From: Flavobacterium akiainvivens
GTDB lineage: Bacteria > Bacteroidota > Bacteroidia > Flavobacteriales > Flavobacteriaceae
Assembly (NCBI RefSeq): GCF_001278115.1
Contig: NZ_LIYD01000005.1
Span: 2,968,281-3,032,280 of the forward strand
DNA: 64,000 nucleotides
Direction: 5' to 3'
Shown: positions 26,389 to 35,131 of the stretch, one piece after another
How the letters are laid out: the number at the start of each line of letters is the position of its first letter
Position numbering within the stretch: position 1 is the first letter of the stretch
The notes under the pieces: model-generated
The model's input: the letters and a program-made list of their open reading frames with translations, nothing else
Databases searched by the model: none
What the model was told of the DNA's origin: nothing
Made by a program: the position numbers and the translations under genes

Positions 26389-26799
26389 TTAGCAGAATTC
26401 GTCGTAAGCGTCTTTAAGGTTTTCGGCAATCATTTCAGCCGGGCGGCCCTCAATGTGGTGGCGCTCCAGCATGTGCACAAGCTCTCCGTCTTTAAACAGC
26501 GCCATGCTTGGCGATGACGGCGGGAACGGAAACATAAGGCCCCTTGCCTCGTCTACCGCTTCTTTATCTACACCGGCAAAAACCGTAATAAGGTTGCTTG
26601 GTGTTTTAGCGTTATCTAGGCTCATTTTAGCGCCCGGGCGTGCATTACGTGCCGCGCAGCCGCAAACCGAGTTAACCACTACAAGCGTAGTGCCCTGTTT
26701 GGTTATTTCATTCTTAACCTCATCGGCAGTATATAGTTCTTTAAAACCCGCCTGTGCAAGCTCGGCACGCATTGGTTTTACCAGTTCTTCAGGATACAT
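26389..26799 (-). CDS. BrxA/BrxB-family bacilliredoxin
   Basis: 136 aa. The thioredoxin fold carries the family's CGC active site in Asn-Ser-Val-Cys-Gly-Cys-Ala-Ala-Arg (about residues 46-54). Bacilliredoxins remove bacillithiol from S-bacillithiolated proteins, then are re-reduced by bacillithiol and YpdA. A YpdA-type reductase gene is present at 58186-59157. Length matches the family. Confidence 0.93.
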   Translation of the reverse strand: MYPEELVKPMRAELAQAGFKELYTADEVKNEITKQGTTLVVVNSVCGCAARNARPGAKMSLDNAKTPSNLITVFAGVDKEAVDEARGLMFPFPPSSPSMALFKDGELVHMLERHHIEGRPAEMIAENLKDAYDEFC

Positions 26800-26824
26800 A
26801 ATCTTCTTTTTAAAGTTTACGGTA

Positions 26825-26832
26825 CAAAGTTA
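26825..26832 (-). promoter_or_regulatory. candidate -7 element, bacilliredoxin gene
   Basis: The minus strand reads TAACTTTG, 26 bases from the ATG. Confidence 0.5.
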
Positions 26833-26890
26833 CATAATTTTTAATCTAAAAATGTAAATGTATCTATTTTTGTTACAGATGTCAGGTTTG

Positions 26891-26935
26891 TTTCACAAAG
26901 AACCGCAAAGAAGGCACAAAGCCACACAAAGTTTT
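26891..26935 (+). repeat. single-arm copy of the CAAAG-rich dispersed repeat
   Basis: TTTCACAAAGAACCGCAAAG followed by AAGGCACAAAG matches the hairpin-forming repeats at 33111 and 33944. The complementary arm is absent here. Confidence 0.6.
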
Positions 26936-27022
26936 TAGTAATATAACCGTATTTGACAGAGAGAACACCGAGTTGCCATACGAGTGAAGCTCATTCTGAA
27001 TTCTAATTTCTAAATTCTATGT

Positions 27023-27682
27023 TTACTCGATAACCATCTCCGGTATCTCGCCTTCTATAATCAGGTTGCCTTCGGTAGCATTTTTAATGTCTTCAACGGT
27101 TACACCCGGTGCACGTTCCAGCAGCTTAAACCCTTCCGGAACGATTTCCATAACGGCAAGCTCGGTTACTACCTTTTTAACGCAGCCCACACCTGTAAGC
27201 GGTAGCGAACAGCGTTTTAACAGCTTGCTTTCGCCTGCTTTGTTAACGTGCATCATGGCCACAATAATGTTCTCTGCGCTGGCTACAAGGTCCATAGCAC
27301 CACCCATGCCTTTTACCATTTTACCCGGAATTTTCCAGTTGGCAATATCGCCGTTCTCGGCTACTTCCATAGCACCAAGTATGGTAAGGTCTACGTGCTG
27401 CCCGCGGATCATGCCAAAGCTGGTAGCGCTGTCAAAAAATGATGCCCCCGGCAGCGTGGTTATGGTTTGCTTACCGGCATTTATCACATCGGCATCTTCC
27501 TCTCCCTCAAATGGGAAAGGCCCCATACCCAGCACGCCGTTTTCGCTCTGGAATTCAACACTTATATCATCCCTGACATAGTTGGCTACCAATGTGGGTA
27601 TGCCAATGCCCAGGTTTACAAAATAGCCATCTTTAACTTCTTTGGCTATACGTTTTGCTATATCTTCTTTACCTAATGCCAT
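27023..27682 (-). CDS. 3-oxoacid CoA-transferase subunit B
   Basis: 219 aa from the ATG at 27682; the longer frame to 27739 adds residues unlike the family. The catalytic Glu lies in FQSENGVLGMGPFP (about residue 43), with LGIGIPTLVANY before it and GGAMDLVASA later. With subunit A upstream it transfers CoA between succinyl-CoA and acetoacetate or a related 3-oxoacid. This serves ketone or branched-chain amino acid breakdown in the cytosol. Confidence 0.93.
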   Translation of the reverse strand: MALGKEDIAKRIAKEVKDGYFVNLGIGIPTLVANYVRDDISVEFQSENGVLGMGPFPFEGEEDADVINAGKQTITTLPGASFFDSATSFGMIRGQHVDLTILGAMEVAENGDIANWKIPGKMVKGMGGAMDLVASAENIIVAMMHVNKAGESKLLKRCSLPLTGVGCVKKVVTELAVMEIVPEGFKLLERAPGVTVEDIKNATEGNLIIEGEIPEMVIE

Positions 27683-27756
27683 GTTTTTGATTTGTTGATG
27701 TGGTAATCCGGTTATTTGGGGTTGCCTCCAAATTAACACATTACCGAATTAACGAA

Positions 27757-28455
27757 TTACCTTTTTCTAACCGTACGTTGTTCGATTCTTTTCTCATAGT
27801 GCTCCCCCTGAAAAATCCTTTTCACAAAAATACCGGGTACGTGTATATGGTTCGGGTCGAGCGTACCGGCGGGTACAAGCTCCTCAACCTCAGCCACGGT
27901 AATGGTAGCAGCACCGGCCATAACAGCATTAAAGTTCTTTGCCGTGCCCTTAAAAATAAGGTTACCGGCCTCATCGCCTTTCCATGCTTTTACAATGGCA
28001 AAATCAGCCTTGTAGGCTTCTTCCATAATGTGCATTTTGCCGTTAAACTCTCGCGCTTCCTTGCCTTCGGCTATTTCGGTACCATAACCGGCAGGGGTAA
28101 AAAACGCAGGGATACCCGCCTGTGCAGCGCGGCATTTCTCGGCCAGGGTGCCCTGCGGGGTAAGCTCTACCTCAAGCTCGCCGCTTAGCATCTGGCGTTC
28201 AAACTCGGCGTTTTCGCCCACGTAGCTCGATATCATTTTATCTATCTGGCGCTTTTGCAGCAGCAGGCCAAGGCCAAAATCATCTACCCCGGCGTTGTTG
28301 CTAATGCAGGTAAGGCCCTTTGTGCCCTTGCGCACCAGTTCGGCTATGCTGTTTTCAGGGATGCCGCAAAGGCCAAAGCCCCCCAGCATAATGGTCATGC
28401 CATTGGCCACGCCCTGCAGTGCCTCTTCAACATTTTGCACTTTTTTATTAATCAT
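27757..28455 (-). CDS. 3-oxoacid CoA-transferase subunit A
   Basis: 232 aa. The glycine-rich CoA-binding start GGFGLCGIPENSI (about residues 25-37) and CISNNAGVDDFGLGLL (about 50-65) identify the alpha subunit. It precedes subunit B with a 74-bp gap to the B start used here. The pair forms an active heteromeric CoA-transferase. Confidence 0.93.
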   Translation of the reverse strand: MINKKVQNVEEALQGVANGMTIMLGGFGLCGIPENSIAELVRKGTKGLTCISNNAGVDDFGLGLLLQKRQIDKMISSYVGENAEFERQMLSGELEVELTPQGTLAEKCRAAQAGIPAFFTPAGYGTEIAEGKEAREFNGKMHIMEEAYKADFAIVKAWKGDEAGNLIFKGTAKNFNAVMAGAATITVAEVEELVPAGTLDPNHIHVPGIFVKRIFQGEHYEKRIEQRTVRKR

Positions 28456-28488
28456 ACAAATATTTTTAGATTTGGTGCATAAATATAT

Positions 28489-28519
28489 AAAAAAACACCT
28501 TCGGTTGAAGGTGTTTTTT
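28489..28519 (-). terminator. intrinsic terminator of the PBP1A-gldH-ricT cluster
   Basis: The stem ACACCTTC/GAAGGTGT, extended by an A-run and T-run, is centred at about 28505. It is symmetric, so it could act both ways. Confidence 0.85.
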
Positions 28520-28538
28520 GTGAAATATAGAACATATA

Positions 28539-30857
28539 TTAAAACTCATCTGTAGGCAGCGCCGTGCTGTCTTTTGCAATGGTATCGTTAACCGGCGGCT
28601 TCCAGCAGTCTACCTTTATAGAAAGGTTTGCCGGGCGCTCAAACGGCTTTTCAGATACTTTGTATACCATTTGGTCGTCATCATAAATCTTGCGCATATA
28701 AATACCCCAAATAGGCAGTGCCATAGTGGCACCCTGGCCGTAAATAAGCCCCTTAAAATGCGCCGAACGGTCTTCGTTACCTACCCACACACCCGTACAC
28801 AGGTTTGGCACCATACCCACAAACCAGCCGTCTGATTGGTTTTGGGTAGTACCCGTTTTACCGGCAATAGGGTTAATAATTTTATACGGATAGCCCGTCA
28901 TACGGTTATAGCCCGTACCGCCACCGCCGCCCCACTTAAGGCGCGCGCCGCTACCGGTTTCGGTAACGCCTTCCAGCAGTTTTATAACAGCATAAGCAAT
29001 TTCTTTATTTACCACCTCGTGGGTTTCCACCTTTGGCTCATAAAGGGTTACGCCGTTTTTATCGGTTATTTTGCTTATAAGGCGTGGTTTGATGTACACA
29101 CCCTGGTTGGCAAATGTGCTGTAAGCCGCCACCATATCGCTCACGGTAATTTCTACCGCACCAAGGGCAATGGCAGGCTGCTCGGGTATTTTGCTTGACA
29201 CACCCAGGTTCTTGGCCATATCTACCACCGCCTTGGGGCCTACTTTATCTATAAGCTTAGCCGATACCGTGTTGATAGACCCTGCAAGTGCCTGCTTAAG
29301 CGTAACGGCACCCCTAAACTGGTTGTTAGAGTTTTGCGGGTTCCACGGGGCGTCTATACCATACTTGCCCTGCGGCATATAAAAAGGCTCATCTATAATA
29401 GTATCGCACGGCGACATATGCAGCTGCTCTATAGCCGTGGCATATACAAACGGCTTAAAGGTAGAGCCTACCTGGCGTGCGCCCTGCCCTACGTGGTCAT
29501 ACTGAAAGTGCTTGTAGTTTATACCACCCACCCAGGCCTTAACCTCGCCGGTTTGCGGCACCATACTCATCATACCGCTTTGCAGGAAGTGCTTGTAGTA
29601 GCGAATTGAGTCAAGCGGGGTCATTACCGTATCTTTCTCGCCTTTCCAGGTAAAAATGGTCATATCGGTCTTAACCTTAAACGACGCTTTTATCTGTTCT
29701 TCGCTCTTGTCATCGTTTTTCATTATCCTCCAGCGCTCGCTGTTTTTCATGGCGCGCTCCAGTATGCGGTCTGTCTCTGCCTGGCTTATGTTTACAAACG
29801 GGGCATTTTTATTGGTTTTCTGCTGTATGTTAAACTCCTCCTGCAGGTTAGCCAGGTGCGATTCTACCGCTTCTTCGGCATAAGCCTGCATCCTTGCATC
29901 TATGGTAACATATATTTTAAGGCCGTCGCGGTAAATATCATATTGTTCACCGTCCTTACTTGGGTTGTCTTTAACCCATTTGTCCATAAAGCCGCGCAGG
30001 TATTCCCTAAAATAGGTAGCAATACCCTCTTTGTGGCTTTCGGGCTTGTAGTTTGTTTTAATCTCAGGCCCAACAAGCTTATTTTTTTCGGCCTCGCTTA
30101 GCTTGCCGTTCTTAACCATCTGGCCCAACACCACGTTACGGCGGTCATAAATAAGCTTCCTGCGTTTTTCGCTGGTGCTTACCGGGTTATATAACGATGG
30201 ATTTTTAAGCATGCCCACAATAACGGCCGCTTCTTCTACCTTAAGGTTTTTAGGCTCCTTGCCAAAATATGTTTTTGATGCCGAACGTATACCCACAGCG
30301 TTGCGGGTAAAGTCTACCGTATTAAGGTACATGGCAATAATCTCATCTTTAGTATACTGCCTCTCAAGCTTGGTAGATATAATCCACTCTTTAGCCTTTT
30401 GCACCACCGCCATAATAGGGTTTCTTGAACGCTTATGGAAAAGGTTCTTGGCCAGCTGCTGTGTTATGGTACTGGCACCACCACTGCTGCCCAGGGTAAA
30501 TATTGCCCTTAGCGTTCCTCTTGCATCTATACCGCTGTGCTCATAAAAACGCTCATCTTCGGTAGCAACCAATGCGTCTACAAGATTTTGAGGCAGGTCG
30601 GCAAACTTAACCGGCGTGCGGTTTTCCAGGTAAAATTTACCCAGTGTTTGGCCGTCGCTGCTAATAATTTCGGTAGCTACATTATAACTCGGGTCTTCAA
30701 GCTGCTTAAAGTCTGGCATGTGGCCAAAAACGCCCCACGATGCCAGCAAAAAGAACAAAATAATGCCCAGGAAGCCAAAGCCAAAAATCTTCCAGAAATT
30801 TTTTACGTAGCGTTTAAAATCGTCTGCTTCGCTGCTTTGTTTTTTAACTGTTGCCAT
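28539..30857 (-). CDS. class A penicillin-binding protein (PBP1A)
   Basis: 772 aa. A transmembrane helix (about 20-43) is followed by a GT51 glycosyltransferase domain (about 65-245) with EDERFYEHSGID and SGGASTITQQLAKNLF. The transpeptidase domain (about 430-700) has the SxxK motif Ser-Thr-Phe-Lys in GSTFKPFVYA, the Ser-Ile-Asn motif and the Lys-Thr-Gly motif in GKTGTTQNQSDGWFVG. It polymerises and crosslinks peptidoglycan at the inner membrane. It begins 6 bp downstream of the gldH stop. Confidence 0.95.
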   Translation of the reverse strand: MATVKKQSSEADDFKRYVKNFWKIFGFGFLGIILFFLLASWGVFGHMPDFKQLEDPSYNVATEIISSDGQTLGKFYLENRTPVKFADLPQNLVDALVATEDERFYEHSGIDARGTLRAIFTLGSSGGASTITQQLAKNLFHKRSRNPIMAVVQKAKEWIISTKLERQYTKDEIIAMYLNTVDFTRNAVGIRSASKTYFGKEPKNLKVEEAAVIVGMLKNPSLYNPVSTSEKRRKLIYDRRNVVLGQMVKNGKLSEAEKNKLVGPEIKTNYKPESHKEGIATYFREYLRGFMDKWVKDNPSKDGEQYDIYRDGLKIYVTIDARMQAYAEEAVESHLANLQEEFNIQQKTNKNAPFVNISQAETDRILERAMKNSERWRIMKNDDKSEEQIKASFKVKTDMTIFTWKGEKDTVMTPLDSIRYYKHFLQSGMMSMVPQTGEVKAWVGGINYKHFQYDHVGQGARQVGSTFKPFVYATAIEQLHMSPCDTIIDEPFYMPQGKYGIDAPWNPQNSNNQFRGAVTLKQALAGSINTVSAKLIDKVGPKAVVDMAKNLGVSSKIPEQPAIALGAVEITVSDMVAAYSTFANQGVYIKPRLISKITDKNGVTLYEPKVETHEVVNKEIAYAVIKLLEGVTETGSGARLKWGGGGGTGYNRMTGYPYKIINPIAGKTGTTQNQSDGWFVGMVPNLCTGVWVGNEDRSAHFKGLIYGQGATMALPIWGIYMRKIYDDDQMVYKVSEKPFERPANLSIKVDCWKPPVNDTIAKDSTALPTDEF

Positions 30858-30863
30858 AACTGT

Positions 30864-31355
30864 TTATTCTGCTTTTTCTATTCGCAATCCTACTTCTGTA
30901 ACACCCTCAAGCTCCTGCACGCCCGGTATTTTACCGTTTTCGCGCACGGCCTGCTGTATGCTGAATTTATAGTTGCCCGCCTTGGGGAAACGCACGCGCT
31001 CTTTATACCACAGGCTGCTTTCTTTTATGCTGCCAAAGCCATCGCCCATAAGCGTGCCATCGGGGTTTGCCATTTTATACTCCAGTGTATCTACCTTGGC
31101 AATATTAGTGCCCGGCTGGCTCATCTTTACAATAAGAAAAATGTTGCTGTAGGCATACTCGTTGCTGTTGCGCATGGTTACATACAGGTTGTAACGGCCT
31201 GTAGTATCTTTTTGATCTACATTAAACGCTACAATACTGTCTTTATTCCATTTACCGTCAAACGATTTGTACTCGTCAAAAAAACGGTCTTTATCGCAAG
31301 AGGCTAAAAGCAGTGCAAGCCCCACGGCCACCAGGCTATTCTTGAGTAGGTGCAT
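30864..31355 (-). CDS. gldH: gliding motility lipoprotein GldH
   Basis: 163 aa from the ATG at 31355; the longer frame to 31457 overlaps ricT and lacks a signal. The lipobox is Leu-Leu-Ala-Ser-Cys (Cys20), followed by an Asp-Lys-Asp-Arg start and the GldH-like beta-rich body with RFPKAGNYKFSIQQAVRE. GldH is a lipoprotein needed for gliding in Flavobacterium johnsoniae. The start overlaps the ricT stop by 20 bp; the ricT-gldH-PBP1A order matches my knowledge of flavobacterial genomes. Confidence 0.9.
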   Translation of the reverse strand: MHLLKNSLVAVGLALLLASCDKDRFFDEYKSFDGKWNKDSIVAFNVDQKDTTGRYNLYVTMRNSNEYAYSNIFLIVKMSQPGTNIAKVDTLEYKMANPDGTLMGDGFGSIKESSLWYKERVRFPKAGNYKFSIQQAVRENGKIPGVQELEGVTEVGLRIEKAE

Positions 31356-32928
31356 TATTATCGTTAGGTTTATTCCTGTTTCGGTTTCTGTTGCGGTTAT
31401 TTTTTTTCTTAGGGTTTGCAGCACCTTCGGGCCTTTCGCCTCCCTGTTGTGCTTCATTTTGCTGCGGTTTGGCCTCGCCTTTCGGCTGATTGTTACGCTG
31501 TGGCCTGTCCTGCCTTTCGGGCCTTGGTTCGCCGCCTTTGCCTTCGGGGTTGCGTTGCGGCCTGTTGTCCTGCCTTGGCTCCCTTGGCTCGCCTTTCGGC
31601 TGGTTGTTGCGTTGCGGCCTGTCTTGCCTTTCAGGCCTTGGCTCCCTTACGGCAGCGCCATCCTGTTGTTTGGCCTCCGGCTTAGGGCCGTTTTGCCTTT
31701 GCCTGTTGCGGTCGCCCCTGTCGTTACCATTGCGGTCATTACGTTTCCTGTCGCCGCCGCCCGCAGGCGTGCCTTCTGTGGCAACAGCTTCCCTGTCGCC
31801 GCCTTTTTTGCCACCACGTTTCTTGTTGCGTTTTTTAGGCGCATCAAAACGGGTAAGGCTATCCTGCCCAACGGCATTCTGGAAGGTTTTCTCTACGTTT
31901 TCCTCAGCTTCAACGGCATAATCCTCTAACGCAGAAATACGTTCTTTCTGTTTGTTAAGGGCAACAATTTCTTTTACCTGGTCTACTTCAAGCACATGCC
32001 AGTGGGCCATGTTATCAAAGTAGGCAAACCACATAAGTCCCTTAAATATATCTACCTTTTGGCACACGGCATCGCCCTTTTCGGTATACAGCTTGGTATC
32101 CATATCTGGGAAACCCTTAAGCGCATCAAGGTAGGTATCAAGCTCATAGTTAAGGCAGCATTTAAGCTTACCACACTGGCCTGCAAGTTTTTGCGGGTTT
32201 AGCGAAAGCTGCTGGTAGCGTGCCGCACTGGTGTTTACGCTCCTAAAATCGGTAAGCCAGGTGCTGCAGCACAGCTCGCGGCCGCAAGAACCTATACCGC
32301 CCAGGCGCGATGCCTCCTGGCGGAAGCCCACCTGCTTCATTTCGATACGTATGCTAAACTCGCGCGCAAAATCTTTAATAAGCTGGCGGAAGTCTACCCT
32401 GTCATTAGCCGTGTAGTAAAACGTGGCTTTAGATGCATCGCCCTGAAACTCAATGTCAGATATTTTCATTTCAAGGTTAAGGCGAATAGCAATTTCACGC
32501 GCTACTACCTTCATGGGCTCTTCGCGGTTGCGCGCGGTGCTCCAAATATCTATGTCTTTTTGAGATGCCTTTCGGTAAATCTTAAGTATTTCGGGTGTGT
32601 CTTTAACGTGTTTCTTTTTCATTTGCACCTTTACCAGTTCTCCGGTAAGGGTTACAATGCCAATGTCGTGGCCCGGCGAGGCTTCGGTAGCCACAATATC
32701 GCCTATGCTAAGGGTTAGTTTATCGCTGTTACGAAAAAACTCTTTCCGCCCGTTTTTAAACCTTACCTCCACACAGTCAAACGCTTCCTGGCCGCCGGGG
32801 AGGCTCATGTTGCTAAGCCAGTCAAAAACCGTTAATTTATTGCAGCTGTCGGTGCCGCAGGTGCCGTTATTTTTACATCCTCTCGGGGTTCCGTCCTTAG
32901 ACCCCGTAGAACAGTTTGTACATGCCAT
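31336..32928 (-). CDS. ricT: PSP1-domain protein (RicT/YaaT-like) with long disordered tail
   Basis: 530 aa. Residues about 40-330 form the PSP1 domain: KLTVFDWLSNMSLP, VKVQMKKKHVKDTPEI, GGIGSCGRELCCSTWL and GQCGKLKCCLNYELD. The Cys-rich motif (Cys-Gly-x-x-x-Cys-Cys … Cys-Gly-x-x-x-Cys-Cys) is the Fe-S-binding signature of RicT. An N-terminal Cys cluster (residues 3-31) is extra. The last 160 residues are low-complexity, rich in Arg, Pro, Gln, Asn and Gly, with a duplicated PRPERQDRPQRNNQPKGE unit. RicT acts on RNase Y-dependent RNA processing in Bacillus; here the role is inferred. Confidence 0.92.
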   Translation of the reverse strand: MACTNCSTGSKDGTPRGCKNNGTCGTDSCNKLTVFDWLSNMSLPGGQEAFDCVEVRFKNGRKEFFRNSDKLTLSIGDIVATEASPGHDIGIVTLTGELVKVQMKKKHVKDTPEILKIYRKASQKDIDIWSTARNREEPMKVVAREIAIRLNLEMKISDIEFQGDASKATFYYTANDRVDFRQLIKDFAREFSIRIEMKQVGFRQEASRLGGIGSCGRELCCSTWLTDFRSVNTSAARYQQLSLNPQKLAGQCGKLKCCLNYELDTYLDALKGFPDMDTKLYTEKGDAVCQKVDIFKGLMWFAYFDNMAHWHVLEVDQVKEIVALNKQKERISALEDYAVEAEENVEKTFQNAVGQDSLTRFDAPKKRNKKRGGKKGGDREAVATEGTPAGGGDRKRNDRNGNDRGDRNRQRQNGPKPEAKQQDGAAVREPRPERQDRPQRNNQPKGEPREPRQDNRPQRNPEGKGGEPRPERQDRPQRNNQPKGEAKPQQNEAQQGGERPEGAANPKKKNNRNRNRNRNKPNDNNAPTQE

Positions 32929-33248
32929 AAGTTATATATAGATCGTGGGCAAGCCACTACGATTCGTGTTAGTTAGTAAAACGTTTTTGTGGGTAAAGAT
33001 AGTATTTTTTTTGGGAGTACAGGGTTTTTTGGCATTTGCGGCGATTTGGCTTCTGTTTGTGGGTGAATATTTTTTGCCACAGATTTGAATGATTAGCAAA
33101 GATTATTTTATTTCACAAAGTTTCGCAAAGAAGGCACAAAGAACCGCAAAGTTTAAGCTTGACGATTAGTAAAGTCTTTGTGAAACTTTGTGCCTTCTTT
33201 GCGGTTCTTTGCGTAATAGCCTGCAAACTGCCATCTGCTACCTGACCA
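32929..33248. other. intergenic region between ricT and the HD gene
   Basis: 320 bases without a gene. The right part is the repeat listed at 33111. A near-consensus minus-strand -7 element (TATCTTTA) for ricT lies near 32995. The rest is AT-rich with no structure I can name. Confidence 0.5.
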
Positions 33249-33250
33249 CT
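33111..33250 (-). repeat. left copy of the inverted repeat around the HD gene
   Basis: About 140 bp, nearly identical in reverse orientation to 33944-34089, with a core shared block from CGCAAAGTTTAAGC through the AGTAAAGTCTTTGTG region to GTAATAGCCTGCAAA. Each copy is itself an imperfect hairpin of CAAAG-rich arms. The outer end, AGTGGTCAGG read on the minus strand, overlaps the HD gene's stop codon. Confidence 0.85.
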
Positions 33251-33902
33251 ATAAACTTCCTTCCCACTCGGCATAAAACTGGGCTAAAAAGCTTTCCATG
33301 TAGGCATGGCGGCCTTCGGCAATTTTGCGGCCTGTGGCAGTGTTCATGCGGTCTTTTAAAAGCAGCAGCTTTTCATAAAAGTGGTTTAGGGTAGGCGATA
33401 CCGATGTTTTGTATTGCTCCTTGTCCATATTAAGTACAGGGGCAATATCCGGGTCGTAAAGCGGACGGTTTTTAAACCCGCCGTAGTTAAAAGTGCGTGC
33501 AATGCCTATGGCGCCCAGGGCATCAAGGCGGTCGGCATCCTGCACAATATCAAGCTCAATGCTGGTGAATTTCTTCTCAAAATTACCGCCTTTAAACGAT
33601 ATGTTTTCAATAATGGCCACTACGTGTACAATGGTTTCCTCATCTACATTGTGGCTTTCTAAAAAATTACGTGCCACTTTAGGCCCCACGGTTTCATCGC
33701 CACCGTGAAACTTGCTGTCGGCCACATCGTGCAGCAGCGCACCCAGCTGTACTACAAGCAGGTTGCAGTCCTCGCCCTGTGCTATGTTCAGCGCATTGTT
33801 ATACACCCGCTGAATGTGGAACCAGTCGTGCCCGCCCTCGGCATCTTTAAGCTGTTCTTTTACAAAATGCATGGTGTGGTGCACAAGTGCTGCGTTGCTC
33901 AT
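33249..33902 (-). CDS. HD-domain metal-dependent phosphohydrolase
   Basis: 217 aa. The HD signature is complete: His in GGHDWFHIQRV (about 24), His-Asp in LLHDVADSKFHGG (about 53-54), and Asp in VQDADRLDALGAIG (about 121). This is the YedJ/PAS-like subgroup of HD hydrolases that act on nucleotides or phosphate esters; the substrate is unknown. The gene has its own -7 element and is exactly bracketed by a 140-bp inverted repeat. Confidence 0.92.
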   Translation of the reverse strand: MSNAALVHHTMHFVKEQLKDAEGGHDWFHIQRVYNNALNIAQGEDCNLLVVQLGALLHDVADSKFHGGDETVGPKVARNFLESHNVDEETIVHVVAIIENISFKGGNFEKKFTSIELDIVQDADRLDALGAIGIARTFNYGGFKNRPLYDPDIAPVLNMDKEQYKTSVSPTLNHFYEKLLLLKDRMNTATGRKIAEGRHAYMESFLAQFYAEWEGSL

Positions 33903-33918
33903 AATGGTAATTTTTAGG

Positions 33919-33926
33919 CAAAGGTA
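33919..33926 (-). promoter_or_regulatory. candidate -7 element, HD gene
   Basis: The minus strand reads TACCTTTG, 17 bases from the ATG and inside the inverted repeat pair. Confidence 0.5.
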
Positions 33927-33943
33927 GGGTTTTGTCAGTATTC

Positions 33944-34089
33944 AGTGGTCAGGTAGCAGATGGCAGATGGCATTTTGCAGGCTATTACACAAAGAATCGC
34001 AAAGAAGGCACAAAGTTTCACAAAGACTTTACTAATCGTCAAGCTTAAACTTTGCGTGCCTTTGCGCCTTCTTTGCGCACCTTTGTGAT
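33944..34089 (+). repeat. right copy of the inverted repeat around the HD gene
   Basis: Reverse complement of 33111-33250 with a 7-base duplication (GGCAGAT twice) and a few substitutions. It starts AGTGGTCAGGTAGCAGATGG and ends near CTTTGTGATA. Confidence 0.85.
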
Positions 34090-34135
34090 ACACCTGCAAA
34101 AGCCTTACAGTATAGCTTTTTAAATAAAAATTGCT

Positions 34136-34143
34136 TATGTTTG
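34136..34143 (+). promoter_or_regulatory. candidate -7 element, LD-carboxypeptidase operon
   Basis: TATGTTTG matches TAnnTTTG, 26 bases before the ATG at 34169. Confidence 0.55.
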
Positions 34144-34168
34144 TTACAAACCCGCAATAAAAACCACC

Positions 34169-35131
34169 ATGCTTCGCACTATTATAACAGCCTGCCTTTT
34201 ATTTATAAGCGCTTTACCCCTGTTTGCACAAACGGTAAAAATGCCTCCGTATTTACAAAAAGGCGATACCGTTGCCATTGTGGCTACGGCGCGCAAGGTG
34301 GCAGGAGAATCGTTAGACCCGGCTGTGGCGCTGCTTAAAGGCTGGGGGCTGCACGTGGTGCTGGGCAAAACCATAGGCAAGGAAGACCACCAGCTGGCCG
34401 GGGCCGACTGGCAGCGTGCCACTGACTTTCAGGAAATGATGGATAACCCATCCATAAAAGCAATATGGTGCGCCAAGGGTGGTTATGGCACCGTGCGCAT
34501 GATAGACCGCCTTAACTTTACTAAATTTAAACAACACCCCAAGTGGATTATTGGCTTTAGCGATGCCACCGTATTGCACAGCCACCTTAATAACCTTGAC
34601 ATTGCCACCATACATGGCATTGTAGCCATTAGCGTGGCCCGCGCCACCCCTGAAGCCATAGATAGTTTTAAGAAAGCTCTTTTTGGCGATAAGATAAGCT
34701 ATAACCTGCCCGCCCACGCCTATAATAAGGAAGGTAAGGCAACGGGCGAGCTTATAGGCGGCAACCTTTCGGTACTGTACAGCATAATGGGTTCTGCCAG
34801 CGAGGCCGATTATAAAAACAAGATTATTTTTATTGAAGACCTCGACGAATACTTGTACCACATAGACCGCATGATGTTTAACCTGAAACGCAACGGCTAT
34901 TTTAAAGAGGTTAAAGGCATAATCATTGGCGGCATGACCAAAATGAAGGATAACGATGTGCCCTGGGGCCATGATGCCCTGCAAATAGTGCAGGATATTA
35001 CCAAAGAATACAACATACCCATTTGCTTTAACTTCCCCGCGGGGCACATACAGGATAACCGCGCACTAATAATGGGCGGCCAGGTTACGCTCGATGTAAC
35101 TGCCGAAGGCACTAAAATATCCTTTAACTAA
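34169..35131 (+). CDS. LD-carboxypeptidase (S66 family)
   Basis: 320 aa. A signal peptide (about 1-20, ending Leu-Phe-Ala-Gln) suggests a periplasmic location, unlike the cytosolic E. coli LdcA. The S66 motifs are present: WCAKGGYGTVRMIDRLNF (about 106-123), the nucleophile Ser in Gly-Phe-Ser-Asp-Ala-Thr (about 135-140), a catalytic Glu in FIEDLDEYLYHIDRMM (about 225) and His in FPAGHIQDNRAL. It removes the terminal D-Ala from tetrapeptides in murein recycling or remodelling. Its stop overlaps the next gene's start by one base. Confidence 0.92.
   Translation: MLRTIITACLLFISALPLFAQTVKMPPYLQKGDTVAIVATARKVAGESLDPAVALLKGWGLHVVLGKTIGKEDHQLAGADWQRATDFQEMMDNPSIKAIWCAKGGYGTVRMIDRLNFTKFKQHPKWIIGFSDATVLHSHLNNLDIATIHGIVAISVARATPEAIDSFKKALFGDKISYNLPAHAYNKEGKATGELIGGNLSVLYSIMGSASEADYKNKIIFIEDLDEYLYHIDRMMFNLKRNGYFKEVKGIIIGGMTKMKDNDVPWGHDALQIVQDITKEYNIPICFNFPAGHIQDNRALIMGGQVTLDVTAEGTKISFN

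Noticed and set aside
27683..27739. Longer start for CoA-transferase subunit B
   Set aside because: The extra 19 residues lie in repeat-like intergenic DNA and do not resemble the family. Met at 27682 begins the usual Ala-Leu-Gly-Lys-Glu-Asp start.
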